Shown here one piece after another: positions 62,676 through 64,000 of a stretch of DNA of 64,000 nucleotides. The notes below the pieces were generated by a model, which saw only the letters and a list, made by a program, of their open reading frames with translations, was not told the DNA's origin and searched no databases. Position 1 is the stretch's first letter, and each line of letters opens with the position of its first letter. The stretch covers positions 124,001 to 188,000 of the forward strand of contig PYIZ01000053.1 in NCBI GenBank assembly GCA_003635265.1. Direction: 5' to 3'. Origin of the DNA: Candidatus Poribacteria bacterium (GTDB taxonomy: Bacteria > Poribacteria > WGA-4E > PCPOR2b). The translations under genes were made by a program, and so were the position numbers.

Positions 62676-64000
62676 CTAGGAGAAATATGGCTTAAGGAAT
62701 TGTCCAGTGTAGGAACCGGAGGTTTGAGCGATCGCCTCCGGTATTCCCTCCGCGATAATCCTTCCTCCGCGATGTCCGCCTTCTGGACCGAGATCAATGA
62801 TATGATCTGCGGTCTTGATCACGTCGAGATGGTGTTCAATCACTAGCACGGTGTGCCCCGAATCAACCAACTGGTTCAGGCTCGCTAGCAGCTTCTGAAT
62901 ATCGGCGAGATGCAATCCAGTGGTGGGCTCATCAAGGATGTAAAAGTTATGCTTGCCTCGCTTAATTTTACCCAGTTCGTTTGCCAATTTTACCCGCTGT
63001 GCCTCCCCGCCTGAGAGGATAGGTGCCGGGTGTCCTATCTGCAAATAACCCATACCCAAATCGTTTAGGACACTCAGCTTATGGTGGATGAGCCGCTGAG
63101 TCGCAAAGAAATCAACGCCCTCCTCAATCGACATCTCCAACACTTCGGCAATGTTTTTTCCGTTATAGGTTACCTCAAGGGTTTCGTCATTGTATCGCGC
63201 CCCTTTGCAAGCAGGGCAAGGCACTTCCACATCCGGCATAAAGTGCAATTTAGTCGTGATTTGACCCTCGCCGCCACACTCCTCACATCGTCCCCCTTTG
63301 ACGTTAAAACTAAATCGGGAAGCTGTATAACCGCGGGCTTCTGATTCGGGAGTGCTCGCAAAGAGTTTTCGGATGTTATCGTAGAAACCGATGTAGGTCG
63401 CCGGATTGGAGCGGGGCGAACGCCCGATCGGGGATTGATCTATATTGATTACATCGCTGATATATTCATACCCCTCAACGTTGTCGTGGTCGCCCGATAG
63501 GACGCGGCTATCGTGGAAGATGGAATAGAGTTTCTTATAAAGGATTTCGTTGATCAGCGTACTCTTTCCCGATCCCGATGCCCCGGTGACGCAGATAAAA
63601 AGTCCCAAGGGAATCTCCACATCAATATCTCTTAGGTTGTTCTCTCGCGCCCCACGGATGATAATCGACACCCCATTGGCTTCTCGCTGCTCGTCTGGGG
63701 TTTCAATTTCCTTCTCCCCACGCATATACTGCCCGGTTAGCGACACCGGATTTCTCAAGACTTTATCGGCAGGTCCCTCCGCAACTACCCTTCCACCATG
63801 AATCCCCGGACCGGGACCCAATTCAATAATGTGGTCTGCGGCTCGGATTGTTGCTTCATCGTGCTCGACTACGATAACCGTATTCCCAATATCTCGCAGC
63901 TGCCTCAGTGTTCTGAGCATCTTGATGTTATCTTTGGGGTGAAGTCCAATCGTCGGTTCGTCCAGCACATATAGCATTCCCATCAGACCAGAACCAATTT
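62676..64000 (-). CDS. uvrA: Excinuclease ABC subunit A, C-terminal part
   Basis: The minus strand is open from the window edge to the stop at 62676, so the gene starts outside. The edge reads [21 protein letters not shown], the UvrA Walker B/D-loop of the first ABC module. The second module follows: Walker [14 protein letters not shown], zinc-finger [10 protein letters not shown]...CPACKGARY, signature [15 protein letters not shown] and Walker [13 protein letters not shown]. UvrA recognises bulky DNA damage in nucleotide excision repair. About half of the protein (441 codons) is present. It is convergent with the COG3014-like gene. Confidence 0.96.
   Translation of the reverse strand, partial: IGSGLMGMLYVLDEPTIGLHPKDNIKMLRTLRQLRDIGNTVIVVEHDEATIRAADHIIELGPGPGIHGGRVVAEGPADKVLRNPVSLTGQYMRGEKEIETPDEQREANGVSIIIRGARENNLRDIDVEIPLGLFICVTGASGSGKSTLINEILYKKLYSIFHDSRVLSGDHDNVEGYEYISDVINIDQSPIGRSPRSNPATYIGFYDNIRKLFASTPESEARGYTASRFSFNVKGGRCEECGGEGQITTKLHFMPDVEVPCPACKGARYNDETLEVTYNGKNIAEVLEMSIEEGVDFFATQRLIHHKLSVLNDLGMGYLQIGHPAPILSGGEAQRVKLANELGKIKRGKHNFYILDEPTTGLHLADIQKLLASLNQLVDSGHTVLVIEHHLDVIKTADHIIDLGPEGGHRGGRIIAEGIPEAIAQTSGSYTGQFLKPYFS

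Noticed and set aside
1-64000. TGA reassigned as a sense codon genome-wide
   Set aside because: Many genes here end in TGA with a natural C-terminus (for example korB, thioredoxin-independent M16 genes, LpoB neighbours), and no other gene has an internal TGA.
1-64000. tRNA or rRNA genes
   Set aside because: No cloverleaf arms or rRNA signature segments were recognised by eye; a covariance search would be needed to exclude them.
1-64000. Prophage or restriction/defence island
   Set aside because: No phage structural genes, integrase, methyltransferase or defence signature proteins were seen; the only mobile items are the IsrB-like unit and small repeats.

Overview
The window reads as chromosomal DNA from an uncultured, Gram-negative-type bacterium of roughly 50% GC. 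The gene mix resembles Candidatus Poribacteria and similar marine or sponge-associated lineages. It has two phytanoyl-CoA-dioxygenase-like (PhyH) oxygenases, a sulfatase, an enolase-superfamily dehydratase, several sugar isomerase-like TIM barrels, a leucine-rich-repeat protein with a dockerin tail, many lipoproteins, and many dispersed palindromic repeats. The assignment is an inference from gene content; no rRNA or tRNA gene is visible.

Layout. 1-4.7 kb: two PhyH enzymes around a MazG-like pyrophosphohydrolase, then a large secreted LRR/glycosidase-like/dockerin protein. 4.7-6.3 kb: a compact IsrB/IscB-like RuvC element with a structured 5' RNA region and no transposase. 6.3-13.7 kb: TIM-barrel protein, HAD phosphatase, sulfatase, tandem GNAT, APH-like kinase and a secreted M28 peptidase. 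13.9-25.3 kb: TPR lipoprotein, SDR, an SppA protease fused to a probable outer-membrane barrel, dehydratase, TonB-like/vWA protein, Fe-ADH, (alpha/alpha)6 glycosidase-like protein and desaturase. 25.5-33.3 kb, minus strand: ComM-like ATPase, acetamidase, DUF805, two sugar isomerases, VOC protein and a ThDP enzyme. 33.7-39.3 kb: CBS-CBS-korA-korB, a lone ABC permease and a coiled-coil membrane protein. 39.5-52 kb: S9 peptidase, threonine synthase behind a possible attenuator, aminotransferase, M16 pair, HEAT protein, GDPD, a redoxin with an in-frame TGA, a SelA-like enzyme, an AAC(3)-like acetyltransferase and a GNAT. 52.6-62.7 kb: a secretome region with a PD40 propeller lipoprotein, four paralogous Ig-like lipoproteins and a PEGA/LpoB/COG3014 set. 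The window ends inside uvrA.

The strongest unusual signals are these. (1) A redoxin at 48398-48895 (minus) has a single TGA exactly where the family has the first Cys of W-C-P-x-C, which suggests a selenoprotein. (2) The IsrB-like nuclease lacks an HNH insertion and has an omega-RNA-like three-tier hairpin directly upstream. (3) REP-type palindromes with different stems share a GTAG head. (4) A MITE-like family is bounded by GCTCATG/CATGAGC inverted ends. (5) A leader ORF followed by mutually exclusive 9-bp and terminator pairings precedes threonine synthase. (6) A tandem lipoprotein array shows signs of recent gene conversion.
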